Of a stretch of DNA of 15,281 nucleotides, positions 7,707 to 15,120 are shown in pieces. The notes under the pieces are model-generated. The model made no database searches, was not told the DNA's origin, and saw only the letters and a program-made list of their open reading frames with translations. Both the position numbers and the translations under genes were made by a program. The stretch is from DATKWV01 sp035529405 (lineage in GTDB: Bacteria; Planctomycetota; Phycisphaerae; Sedimentisphaerales; Anaerobacaceae): assembly GCA_035529405.1 (NCBI GenBank), contig DATKWV010000069.1, positions 1 to 15,281 on the forward strand, given 5' to 3'. Position 1 is the stretch's first letter; every line of letters begins with the position of its first letter.

Positions 7707-8975
7707 TCAGTACCGGCGGAAACCTACGCCGGCATCAGGGCCGTATGTTATCTCCACTTCTCTGCCCTGGTTTAGTATTGACAGGCGGGCCGCTTCCATA
7801 ACCAGTTCATTGTATGAGCTGTTCGCGGGCGTGGCCATTATACCTTCGTTATCGAACTGCCTTATGAGTTTTTGTCTTTCGGCCAGCCCCTGCCGTTCAT
7901 CACGTCCCTGAGAGATGTCAATGCCTTTGCAGATATTTTTTACTATGTATTCGATGGAGCGGTAACCATAGCCTACAGGGGTAAGACCGTCTGGGCCGAG
8001 GTTTACATACTTGAAATAATCGGGACTTGGTTCTGCATAGTATGTATCGCCGCTGTCGCTGCCTTTTTCAATATAGCAGTGTTCCACGCCGCGGTACTGG
8101 TCGTTGTGCACAAGCATTCCGCTTTTACCCTCCCCGGCGCAGTACATTCGTATGCCCTGGAAGTTGCCGCCGGGTCCTTCATCGGGGTATCCCATAATAT
8201 TGGTTACATGCAGGCAGGCGTTGTTTTCCCAGAACACTCGCCCGTCGGTCCAAAGGTAACCTTCACGACCGTTGGGATATTTGTCTATTATGCCGTATAC
8301 AGACACGGCTTTCGGCAACAAGGCGGTGATGAAATGAACCTGGTCCACATAGTGACAGCCGACATAGGTAAACATGTCGGAATTTTCACAGGTGCACCAG
8401 TTCTGGAAATTGGAATTTCTGTAGTAATACGGTTCGTTCATTTCGGCGTGTCCGATGCGAAATTCGCCGAATTTGCCTTCTCTGTACAGTTGACGGGCCA
8501 TCAGTGCCCGGTCGTCGAGCCGCTTGTGGTACTCCACGCCGACAATAAGCCCTTTTTCGTAGGCCGTTTTCTCAATCTCCACGGCCTGTGCATACTTGAG
8601 CACCAGGGGCTTTACGCAGCAGATGTGCTGGTGACTTTCCAAAGCTGCATTTATGACCATATAGTGCAGCTGGTCTGGAACTGCGACAACAACAATGCTG
8701 TGTCTGGGCATATCGGCGATTACCTGCCTGAACAGGTCTGGAAAGTTACGAGCCGGGTCAGTGTCGAGGCTTGGGTGAGCAGTAAAACTCAGGTCTGGAA
8801 AGGCCTTTGTCAGCATCTGGTCCTGAACGAGTGCTTTCAGGGGGCCGCTATTTAACGCACAGATGCCTATTTGGCCAACAATACCAAGTCGCTGGAGCTG
8901 GTAAACCGAAGGCAGAATCTGCACCTGGGTAATCATACCGCCGCCGATGATACAAACTTTTGGTTTATCACTCAT
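7707..8975 (-). CDS. Gfo/Idh/MocA-family NAD(P)-dependent oxidoreductase
   Basis: This is a 422-residue cytoplasmic protein. The N-terminal Rossmann fold has CIIGGGMIT (8-16) and IVVVAVPDQLHYMV (94-107). The usual E-K-P motif reads VKPL (121-124): lysine 122 is kept but the preceding glutamate is replaced. The C-terminal alpha/beta domain begins around GVEYHKRLDDR (146-156) and has GCHYVDQVHF (206-215), whose H208/D211 fit the catalytic G-x-H-x-x-D pattern. The family oxidises or reduces a sugar or cyclitol hydroxyl using NAD(P). ATG 8975 with GAAGG 9 bases upstream is a better start than the in-frame TTG at 8984. It is the first gene of the operon and lies behind the promoter/operator at 9019-9055. 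Unusual local features are two cysteines before the KP motif and a C-T-C at 194-196. The substrate is unknown. Confidence 0.88.
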   Translation of the reverse strand: MSDKPKVCIIGGGMITQVQILPSVYQLQRLGIVGQIGICALNSGPLKALVQDQMLTKAFPDLSFTAHPSLDTDPARNFPDLFRQVIADMPRHSIVVVAVPDQLHYMVINAALESHQHICCVKPLVLKYAQAVEIEKTAYEKGLIVGVEYHKRLDDRALMARQLYREGKFGEFRIGHAEMNEPYYYRNSNFQNWCTCENSDMFTYVGCHYVDQVHFITALLPKAVSVYGIIDKYPNGREGYLWTDGRVFWENNACLHVTNIMGYPDEGPGGNFQGIRMYCAGEGKSGMLVHNDQYRGVEHCYIEKGSDSGDTYYAEPSPDYFKYVNLGPDGLTPVGYGYRSIEYIVKNICKGIDISQGRDERQGLAERQKLIRQFDNEGIMATPANSSYNELVMEAARLSILNQGREVEITYGPDAGVGFRRY

Positions 8976-9018
8976 TGCTATCAACCTTCATACAACCTGC
9001 TTGGCAGTCAACAGTTAT

Positions 9019-9038
9019 CGGCTGAAAGTATACAGCCG
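9019..9038. promoter_or_regulatory. Candidate operator palindrome over the operon's -10 box
   Basis: CGGCTG (9019-9024) and CAGCCG (9033-9038) are perfect 6-base inverted arms separated by 8 bases. The -10 hexamer of the promoter (9027-9032) lies exactly inside the spacer. A bound dimeric repressor there would block polymerase, so this is a good place for substrate-induced control of the four-gene operon. The regulator is not identified. Confidence 0.45.
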
Positions 9039-9055
9039 GCAGTCTGATTTGGCAA
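9027..9055 (-). promoter_or_regulatory. Sigma70-type promoter of the oxidoreductase operon
   Basis: On the minus strand, TTGCCA (9050-9055, 5 of 6) and TATACT (9027-9032, 5 of 6) are spaced by exactly 17 bases. The expected start is near 9020, leaving a leader of about 45 nt before ATG 8975. It lies in the 130-base gap after the TolC-type gene, so the operon has its own promoter. Confidence 0.6.
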
Positions 9056-9105
9056 GGCTCATTCTTAAATCCGGTAAAGGTATATTTTGCGTCGGCAGCG
9101 GCCGG

Positions 9106-10608
9106 TTAGAGATTAATTCCCAGTTTGCCGAAACAGACGCCGCAGGCATGGTCCAATGCAGCGACGCTTTCATAAAATTCTCCCAGGCTGAAGACCAGCT
9201 CCATTTGCGTCCACATAAGCTTGTCGCGGGCCGTTATCAGATTGTCAAGGGTTTCTTTGCCGTCAATGTAATCCTGGCGTTTCTGGAGAAACGTCTTGCG
9301 CCTTGAATCGATGATTTCAGCGACCTGGCTGCACTGCTTTCGTCGGCTGCGCGTGATAAACCAATGCAGATTGATTACGTTCTGGGTTTTCAATCGCTGG
9401 TTTCTTGTCATCGCGTCGTATTTTTTTATCTCCGCTACCGCTCGACTGCGGGAGTAATCAAGTAATGTCGAATCAATCTTCCTAATGCGAAGACCCGCAC
9501 TGGCCAGATAGCCGTTTTCGTCTCTCAAATTGCCTTCACCCTCCAGGTCGTATTGACCGTTCAAGCCGACAAAGACATCCCATTTGCCCTTGTCTGCGAG
9601 TCTCTGCTTTTCGATGGAACTGGCTTTGGCATTTTCGAGAACCCTGATTTTAACGTCGTTTTGTTCAGCTTCGGCCAGCAGTTCGTCAACGGACCGGTCT
9701 AAGTATGATTTTCCATAATAATCTTCAGCATGCATATCCAAGGGCACTACCTGGGAAAGTTCCAGATTTTCCAATCCGATAGACAGCTGCAGCGCTAAGA
9801 GTATGTTGTTGATACGCTCCTCGGTTCGAAGGATATCTGTTTGCTCGGCCTGGATTTCACCTTCCAGTTGTTGACGCTCGGCTGCATTGGACTGAATACG
9901 TGATGCGGCAAAAATTTCCTGAAAATCTGAAATCCATTCCATCGTCTTGGTCTTGCGCACTTTGTTCACCAGAAGCCGGAAATACTCCACCTGTGCCTGG
10001 CGGATATTGTCTCTGATTATATCTACATATTCCAGACGTGCGTTGAGCATTTCACTTTCTTCCCGGCTGCGATCGGTGATTCGTCTCAAAGTTGTGTAGG
10101 AGCCGAAAAGCGGGAACTGCACATCCAGCTCCACAAACTGACCCCTTCCGTTTTCGGTGTCACCGAATCCACCTCGATGCCCTAAGCCGGTGAATATGCG
10201 GGAGCCGTCGAAAAACTCTTTTTCCATGCCGGCTCGTACGTCATATTCATGCTCCTGGTAAGGACTTCGGTCCTCTCGGTCAATATTGGAGTAAAACACT
10301 AACGGAGTGAATTGACTGAGGTTTCTTTCAAAATCCTTGAACTGAAACTTAGCTGCTGTCAGGGCGTGTCGTGCTGAGACAACCTGGGGGCTTTGCCCGA
10401 AAACAAGCTGTACGATCGAATCAACATCAACAAGAATTTCGGGTGGCTTTGATTGAGCAGTTGTCGAATCGGCAGGTGCTTTCTGGCCGGCACATATAGC
10501 AACAGAACCCCAATTGGGAACTATAATCAGCGATATCAGGCAGCTGTGCAGGGTCAAAAGAGCTTTCTTTTCTGTTTTTTGACAGGGTTTACGACCGTTC
10601 TTTGGCAT
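9106..10608 (-). CDS. TolC-family outer-membrane efflux protein
   Basis: This is a 500-residue protein. A basic start (MPKNGRKPCQKTEKK) and a hydrophobic stretch at about 16-40 form a signal peptide; there is no proper lipobox before C39. The rest has the long amphipathic helices and heptad-like runs of the outer-membrane efflux (OEP) family, in two related halves: about 60-290 with NIRQAQVEYFRLLVNKV and a Q/E-rich helix at 240-270, then about 300-490 with AEIKKYDAMTRNQRLKTQNV and a helix ending in MELVFSLGEFYESVAALDH. Family knowledge: trimers form an outer-membrane and periplasmic channel for type I secretion or tripartite efflux. No membrane-fusion or inner-membrane pump partner is adjacent in the window. 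AAGGAGG lies 8 bases before ATG 10608, a strong site. The C-terminal CGVC pair is unusual for the family. Confidence 0.82.
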   Translation of the reverse strand: MPKNGRKPCQKTEKKALLTLHSCLISLIIVPNWGSVAICAGQKAPADSTTAQSKPPEILVDVDSIVQLVFGQSPQVVSARHALTAAKFQFKDFERNLSQFTPLVFYSNIDREDRSPYQEHEYDVRAGMEKEFFDGSRIFTGLGHRGGFGDTENGRGQFVELDVQFPLFGSYTTLRRITDRSREESEMLNARLEYVDIIRDNIRQAQVEYFRLLVNKVRKTKTMEWISDFQEIFAASRIQSNAAERQQLEGEIQAEQTDILRTEERINNILLALQLSIGLENLELSQVVPLDMHAEDYYGKSYLDRSVDELLAEAEQNDVKIRVLENAKASSIEKQRLADKGKWDVFVGLNGQYDLEGEGNLRDENGYLASAGLRIRKIDSTLLDYSRSRAVAEIKKYDAMTRNQRLKTQNVINLHWFITRSRRKQCSQVAEIIDSRRKTFLQKRQDYIDGKETLDNLITARDKLMWTQMELVFSLGEFYESVAALDHACGVCFGKLGINL

Positions 10609-10687
10609 AAAAAAAGACCTCCTTAAAATGTACTTAAACTGGTGTTGCCGTTTTAGAATTGCTCAGTATTCAGAGCGAATGGCGGGA

Positions 10688-10716
10688 ATTATACCTTTGA
10701 TAGAGAATTATTTCAA
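10688..10716 (-). promoter_or_regulatory. Strong sigma70-type promoter for the TolC-type gene
   Basis: On the minus strand, TTGAAA (10711-10716, 5 of 6) is followed after 17 bases by TATAAT (10688-10693), a perfect -10 box. The start would be near 10680, giving a leader of about 70 nt. This is the best-matching promoter in the window. Confidence 0.65.
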
Positions 10717-10786
10717 CAGTGTTATCCGAACAGGGCAGATTGGGCAATTCATGTTCCCTTGCGGGTTATCGGGATTGATATTTCAA

Positions 10787-11431
10787 TTATGGTGTAATTT
10801 CCTGGTTGGCTGACGGTGAATATACACAGCAGCCGTCGATAGCCCGGAACAATCCCGGCATTACGGCAGAGACATCATTTAATTGTTCCGAGGTTATTTT
10901 GTTTTTTGCACAAGCGTAGATTAAGATAAATCCCGACACCTGGGCCCTGCTGCTTACAGGTATCGTCACTGCTGACAGCCCGTTCAAAACTGGGGGGCTG
11001 ACCTGCAGACCCATTTGGAGCAGGTTATCAAGCGCACACAGCTTGTTGGACCTGCAAACGTTATTTACAAGTTCTGGCGTGAAAGACCTTTCCAGCGGCT
11101 GCTGTTCGAATGTAACCGGCTGGTCACTTTCGGTCAGGTGCAATTCGAAACCGTCGCCCCGGCGCAGAAAGAAAACAACATTGGTACCGGGCAGTTCATT
11201 TTTGACAAGTTTACCGGCAGTATTGCAGAGGCTGTCCAGATCGCTTATTCCCAGGATTGCATGGTAGAAATTGGCGGCAAAACTTATGGTTCTTAGTCTT
11301 TTAATAAAGTTTCTTTGTGCGGCAACAAGGTCATTGCAGAGAATGTCCATTTTTTTTGCCTGGGCCTTGCGCTGCTTGTTAAGCCTGCTTACAAGGCTGC
11401 GTATCTTTTTGTCACGTGGTATATGGTTCAT
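10787..11431 (-). CDS. Small GAF-like sensor domain protein
   Basis: This 214-residue soluble protein has a very basic, probably coiled-coil N-terminus (residues 1-48, rich in K, R and Q). A GAF-like domain follows at about 55-198: a helix LDSLCNTAGKLVKNEL, strands NVVFFLRRGDGFELHLT, a helix TPELVNNVCRSNK, and strands AVTIPVSSRAQVSGFILIY, then a closing helix. There is no output domain, signal peptide or membrane segment. Its neighbour upstream is the HDOD/histidine kinase, which itself has a GAF-like middle, so this may be an accessory sensor for that pathway; that is inference from position. ATG 11431 is directly preceded by an in-frame TGA and has no clear ribosome binding site. The internal ATG at residue 28 is a weaker alternative. 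The ligand is unknown. Confidence 0.7.
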   Translation of the reverse strand: MNHIPRDKKIRSLVSRLNKQRKAQAKKMDILCNDLVAAQRNFIKRLRTISFAANFYHAILGISDLDSLCNTAGKLVKNELPGTNVVFFLRRGDGFELHLTESDQPVTFEQQPLERSFTPELVNNVCRSNKLCALDNLLQMGLQVSPPVLNGLSAVTIPVSSRAQVSGFILIYACAKNKITSEQLNDVSAVMPGLFRAIDGCCVYSPSANQEITP

Positions 11432-11687
11432 TCAAAATTGTTTTTCAAAGGATTTATCAATACCGCCTGTATTAAATTCGGTTCGTCAGAATCGTGACTT
11501 TAGAACCAAATAGACGCTAAAATCATACCTGCCGGCAGCCCTATAAATAATGGGTTATCAGTTTTCCAAAAATTCGGACATATTGAGGTGTGAATATGGC
11601 CCGTGGCCTGGAGATACCGCCGAAACCGTTCGGGAGCATTTTCGGACTTAGAGGGTTTTTTACGACATGCGGGGTGCAATGTGCGGC

Positions 11688-13916
11688 TTATCGGCAAGGC
11701 AGGGAAACAATCACAGTGGTTCCTGTACCAGGCTGGCTTGTAATGTTTAGAGTACCGCTATTAAGCTCAATAAGCCTGCGGGCATGCGCCAGCCCCATAC
11801 CTCTTTTTCTGCCGGCTATACAGCTGGAGAAGAACGGATGAGTTGCTTTTTCCAGGGTTTGTGAATCCATGCCGCAGCCCGAGTCAATGATTCGAAGTTC
11901 GACGAAGCCGCCGGTTTGCTCAGCAATAACCTTTATCGGGCCGACCGCATCGGGATACGATTGCAGGGCATTTGCAAGGATGTTTGCCAGGCCAGAGACG
12001 ACCTGGGCAGAATCGACGAAGACCTGGCCGCTATCGCAGTTAAGAACGATTTGAATGTCGAGTTGGTTTAATCGAGCTTTCTGCGCTGCCAATTGTGCGG
12101 CTTCATCGAGCATCTGGTTTAAGGCGGCAGCAACCGGCCTGGGTACAGGGGGCCTGGCGAAACTCATCAAGTCATCGACGACCTGTGATATTTCGCCGGC
12201 ATTTTCCTTGATTTGACCCAGCAGCTGCTTTTTGCGGGGGTCGTTTTCGGTTTCGTTCAGCATCTGTGCACGACCGACAATAACAGCCAGAGGATTGTTT
12301 AGTTCATGGGCTGCACCGGCTGCTATTTCCGCCAGGGCGGCAAATTCCTCGGCCGCAGCTTTTGTGCGGGGCTGGCGGCAGGTCGTATTCGCCGATAAAA
12401 GGGCGAACTGCTCGGCGAGCGATTGTTGGTTGCGAGAAGACAAGCCCAGAGCTAAAACCAGGGCGGCAATTACAGTATCTTCCTGGAGTTGTCTAAGCAG
12501 GTTTTCGGTGCCCGAGGGGTGACGAAATTCAAAAATAATGACCCCTATAATTCTGTTATTTGTAATTAGAGGCAGCAACTTTGTACGAGTCAAGTCGAAG
12601 TCTGTGTCCAATTGGTCCAGCAGCCAGTCAATCCGGTCACCAGCGTCAAGTACAGCAACGCCTTTTTCAAACTCGTCAGGTATGGCGGCAAATTCAGGTG
12701 GTTTCACCAGTGAAACAGTCTTGCACGAGCCTTTTTCAGTGTAAACGGCCTGAATAATATCACAGTGGTCTTGTAAGGTCCAGTAAAGGCAGACCGGGCC
12801 GGTCTGGTAGAATTTTTGCCAGTGAAGGACAAAGTTCTCAGCTGTTTTGACCACGTCCTGCGGGCGACTTAGGCCTGAAAGAAAAGTTGTCATAAACTCA
12901 AGACGACTGGAAGCAGTTTGGAGTTGCTGATTCTGAAGTGACAGTTTTGTGTTTTGGCGTGCCAGCCTGGCCGCAGCAGAGCGAACGGTCCGGCAGTACA
13001 GGGTGTATGTGTTCGGCAAATTCAGGCATAAACACGTGGATTTCTGATTTACCAGGTCAGATAAGCCGTAGCGAATCTGCTGCAATTGGACTTGTGTAAG
13101 TCCCAGTGACTTTACAAGCTCGTTTGACAAATCCACAGCATCGTAACTGCCTGAATGCCCTATGCCGCATTGTCTTGCAATAAGGTCTGCCAGTTTAACG
13201 ACCTGGGTGATTTCAGGGTTGGGGATACTTTCGGCAATCAGACTGTTGTGTGCATGATGCAGCCAGATGGCGATGATTACAGCATCCGGCAAATTCCAGA
13301 GTTGAGCCAGTCTTTTTCCGAATATGGTGTGGTCCAGGCCGGTGTTTTCCCTCTCCGGAACGCATAAGCAGACCCCCTGAGACTTTGCCTGTTCAAGGAT
13401 GTGAGCAAAACTTTTGGGTATTGTCTGCTGCAGCACAAGTTTTCCAATATCGTGCAGCAGACCGGCCAAATAGGCCAGGTTCGCATCTACCTGTACCGGG
13501 GCTGCATGGGCTATTTCTTTTGCGCAGCAGGCAACTGCCAGCGAATGAAGCGTCAGCTGCTTCTGGAAAAGTGCAGGATTGGCGGATTTGGGTTCTTCCT
13601 GGCAGTCGCAACCGACAGGCAGCGAGTATAAGGTGTCGGACAATACGCTTGAAGGGATTTTTTCAAGCACGTGCGTGATTGAGTATTGTTCTTTAACCAA
13701 AGTCGGATGCAATTTTCGCATAAGCGAAAGGACCGTAGCGGCAAGGACCGGGTCTGATTCGATTATTTCGGCCAGCTGCAAAGGCGAAAATTCATTTTCT
13801 GTCAGCAGGGAAAGACATTTTGCCGCCACCGAAGCAAGCAGCGGCAATGCCTCAAGCCGGTGAACGGCACTTTCTAACTGCTGGACAGCAACCGCATCAG
13901 GAGGTTTTTGCGACAT
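11688..13916 (-). CDS. HDOD domain / GAF-like / sensor histidine kinase
   Basis: This is a 742-residue cytoplasmic protein with no membrane segment. (1) Residues about 15-245 form an HDOD domain, with LLHDIGKLVLQ (153-163). The metal-type residues H124, H155-D156, H196, H220 and D244 are all present, more complete than in many HDOD proteins. (2) A helical linker (310-345) leads to a GAF-like segment (about 341-495, with LLPLITNNRIIGVIIFEF). (3) The kinase has an H-box GAAHELNNPLAVI (534-546) with phospho-accepting H537, an N-box at N645/N649, a G1 box IIDSGCGM (676-683), and a G2 box RGMGLAHARRLIE (705-717). Four close cysteine pairs lie in the first 300 residues: 103/105, 130/131, 183/185 and 295/297. 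The start has only a weak ribosome binding site. It follows the response regulator by 212 bases and is the natural partner for it. Confidence 0.88.
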   Translation of the reverse strand: MSQKPPDAVAVQQLESAVHRLEALPLLASVAAKCLSLLTENEFSPLQLAEIIESDPVLAATVLSLMRKLHPTLVKEQYSITHVLEKIPSSVLSDTLYSLPVGCDCQEEPKSANPALFQKQLTLHSLAVACCAKEIAHAAPVQVDANLAYLAGLLHDIGKLVLQQTIPKSFAHILEQAKSQGVCLCVPERENTGLDHTIFGKRLAQLWNLPDAVIIAIWLHHAHNSLIAESIPNPEITQVVKLADLIARQCGIGHSGSYDAVDLSNELVKSLGLTQVQLQQIRYGLSDLVNQKSTCLCLNLPNTYTLYCRTVRSAAARLARQNTKLSLQNQQLQTASSRLEFMTTFLSGLSRPQDVVKTAENFVLHWQKFYQTGPVCLYWTLQDHCDIIQAVYTEKGSCKTVSLVKPPEFAAIPDEFEKGVAVLDAGDRIDWLLDQLDTDFDLTRTKLLPLITNNRIIGVIIFEFRHPSGTENLLRQLQEDTVIAALVLALGLSSRNQQSLAEQFALLSANTTCRQPRTKAAAEEFAALAEIAAGAAHELNNPLAVIVGRAQMLNETENDPRKKQLLGQIKENAGEISQVVDDLMSFARPPVPRPVAAALNQMLDEAAQLAAQKARLNQLDIQIVLNCDSGQVFVDSAQVVSGLANILANALQSYPDAVGPIKVIAEQTGGFVELRIIDSGCGMDSQTLEKATHPFFSSCIAGRKRGMGLAHARRLIELNSGTLNITSQPGTGTTVIVSLPCR

Positions 13917-14128
13917 TTATTCTTTTCTCGTACACAGGTTTTACAGTGCCGCAGTTTTAGGACCGGTTAGAGCGGACTTTATGCGAATCCGCCAAATCCT
14001 CTTTTTGGCAAGCCGACCCTGCGTAAGAAACCCTCTATCCTAAAAAAGTTGACATAACCGAAATCAAGGCACTTATGATTCCAAGTGCGGGCTATTATTT
14101 GGTACCGCTGCCGTTTTTGTCGAGTTGT

Positions 14129-14695
14129 TCAACTCATTTGCAAAACACCGGTGATTTTTTCGGTAAGTTCAGCGATGTTGAACGGTTTTTTTATGAAATC
14201 TTCGGCACCGGACTTCAGCAATTGGTCCACTTCGTCCTGTTTTATGACGCCGCTGACAATAATAATCCTGACACTCTCAAATTCCGGATTTTTCTTTATT
14301 GTGTGACATACCACGTTACCGTTGACATCCGGCAGCATATAGTCAAGCAATATCAGGTCCGGGCGGAATTGCTCGGTAATAATTCCAGCGTCGTAGCCGC
14401 TGGTTGCGCTTCTGACATCAAATCTGCCGTCGCGGATGAGCACATCAGCAATCAGTTCGACGATTTCCACGTCATCGTCCACAATAAGCACCTTCTTTTT
14501 GCCGGAATCAATCGACTCAAGCGGAATGTCATTTTCCTTCATGAATTGTATGAGACTGTGCCGTGGAATTCTGCGGAATTTTGAACCCGGGATGCGAAAA
14601 CCCTTTAACCGGCCTGAATCAAAACATCGAATAATCGTTTGCTGGCTCACATTGCAAACTTCCGCGGCTTTGCCGGTGGTAAATAAGTCCTTCAT
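14129..14695 (-). CDS. Excisionase-type HTH + receiver domain response regulator
   Basis: This 188-residue protein joins two domains in reverse of the usual order. Residues 4-55 are a MerR/excisionase-like (HTH_17) DNA-binding domain: FTTGKAAEVCNVSQQTIIR, then GRLKGFRIPGSKFRRIPR, the typical wing. Residues 67-186 are a CheY-like receiver with acidic D73-D75, phospho-accepting D118 in LILLDYMLPD, switch S148 in IIIVSG, and lysine K169/K170 in IKKPF. Phosphorylation by a kinase is expected to alter DNA binding. ATG 14695 has AAAGGGG 9 bases upstream. The in-frame ATG 14704 abuts that site, so the shorter form is preferred. A good promoter lies at 14765-14793. The downstream HDOD/histidine kinase is the likely partner. 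Targets are unknown, but the promoters in this window are candidates. Confidence 0.9.
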   Translation of the reverse strand: MKDLFTTGKAAEVCNVSQQTIIRCFDSGRLKGFRIPGSKFRRIPRHSLIQFMKENDIPLESIDSGKKKVLIVDDDVEIVELIADVLIRDGRFDVRSATSGYDAGIITEQFRPDLILLDYMLPDVNGNVVCHTIKKNPEFESVRIIIVSGVIKQDEVDQLLKSGAEDFIKKPFNIAELTEKITGVLQMS

Positions 14696-14764
14696 TTTAT
14701 CCATCCCCTTTCTTTGACCAAATCCATTTGGAGCAAGGACTGCCCAGATTGCCTTGTCGGGCTA

Positions 14765-14793
14765 ATTTAACGGTTGCATGTCGGACCTGTCAA
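14765..14793 (-). promoter_or_regulatory. Sigma70-type promoter of the response regulator gene
   Basis: On the minus strand, a perfect -35 TTGACA (14788-14793) is followed after 17 bases by TTAAAT (14765-14770, 4 of 6). The start would be near 14758, leaving a leader of about 60 nt. Confidence 0.55.
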
Positions 14794-15120
14794 GGATAAA
14801 AAGATAAAAAGCTGTTTTTTTGAATACCGCTTTATCATAAACAGGCAGCAGCTGAATCAATGTCAAGCGGTAACAACGACTTGCGTGATTTTCCGGCAAA
14901 TATAGCTGCGGTACTGTTATAAGACAAGGACATCCGGAAAACAGCGGCAAAAATGGAACTGTTGCTATGGTGACGGTTTGTTTGCGACATGGATGTGCCG
15001 CAAAGGTATTGAATTCCTGAGGTTACAGGCATATTCGGGCAACTGATATGCGATTTCAGACAGTTGGAAATTCGTAGAGCAGCGTATAAGCTATGGCAGG
15101 CCGCTTTGCACACTGGTTAC
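14794..15120. other. Intergenic stretch without a recognisable gene
   Basis: Short open frames exist on both strands, but none has a ribosome binding site, a domain or a sensible composition. The one structure seen is a pair of perfect 8-base inverted arms, TTTTCCGG (14889-14896) and CCGGAAAA (14934-14941), separated by 37 bases; no T-run follows. The segment lies between the response regulator promoter and the tRNA-Gly fragment. Confidence 0.5.

Noticed and set aside
7872..8855. A 327-codon plus-strand open frame opposite the oxidoreductase gene
   Set aside because: Same reason: the minus-strand frame has Rossmann and catalytic motifs, the plus-strand one has none and no ribosome binding site.
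11500..11697. A 65-codon minus-strand frame after the kinase gene
   Set aside because: It starts with TTG inside the kinase stop region, has no ribosome binding site and shows no recognisable composition or domain.
14835..15113. A 92-codon minus-strand frame between the response regulator and the tRNA fragment
   Set aside because: No ribosome binding site, no domain, serine/cysteine-rich mixed composition, and it crosses the inverted repeat.
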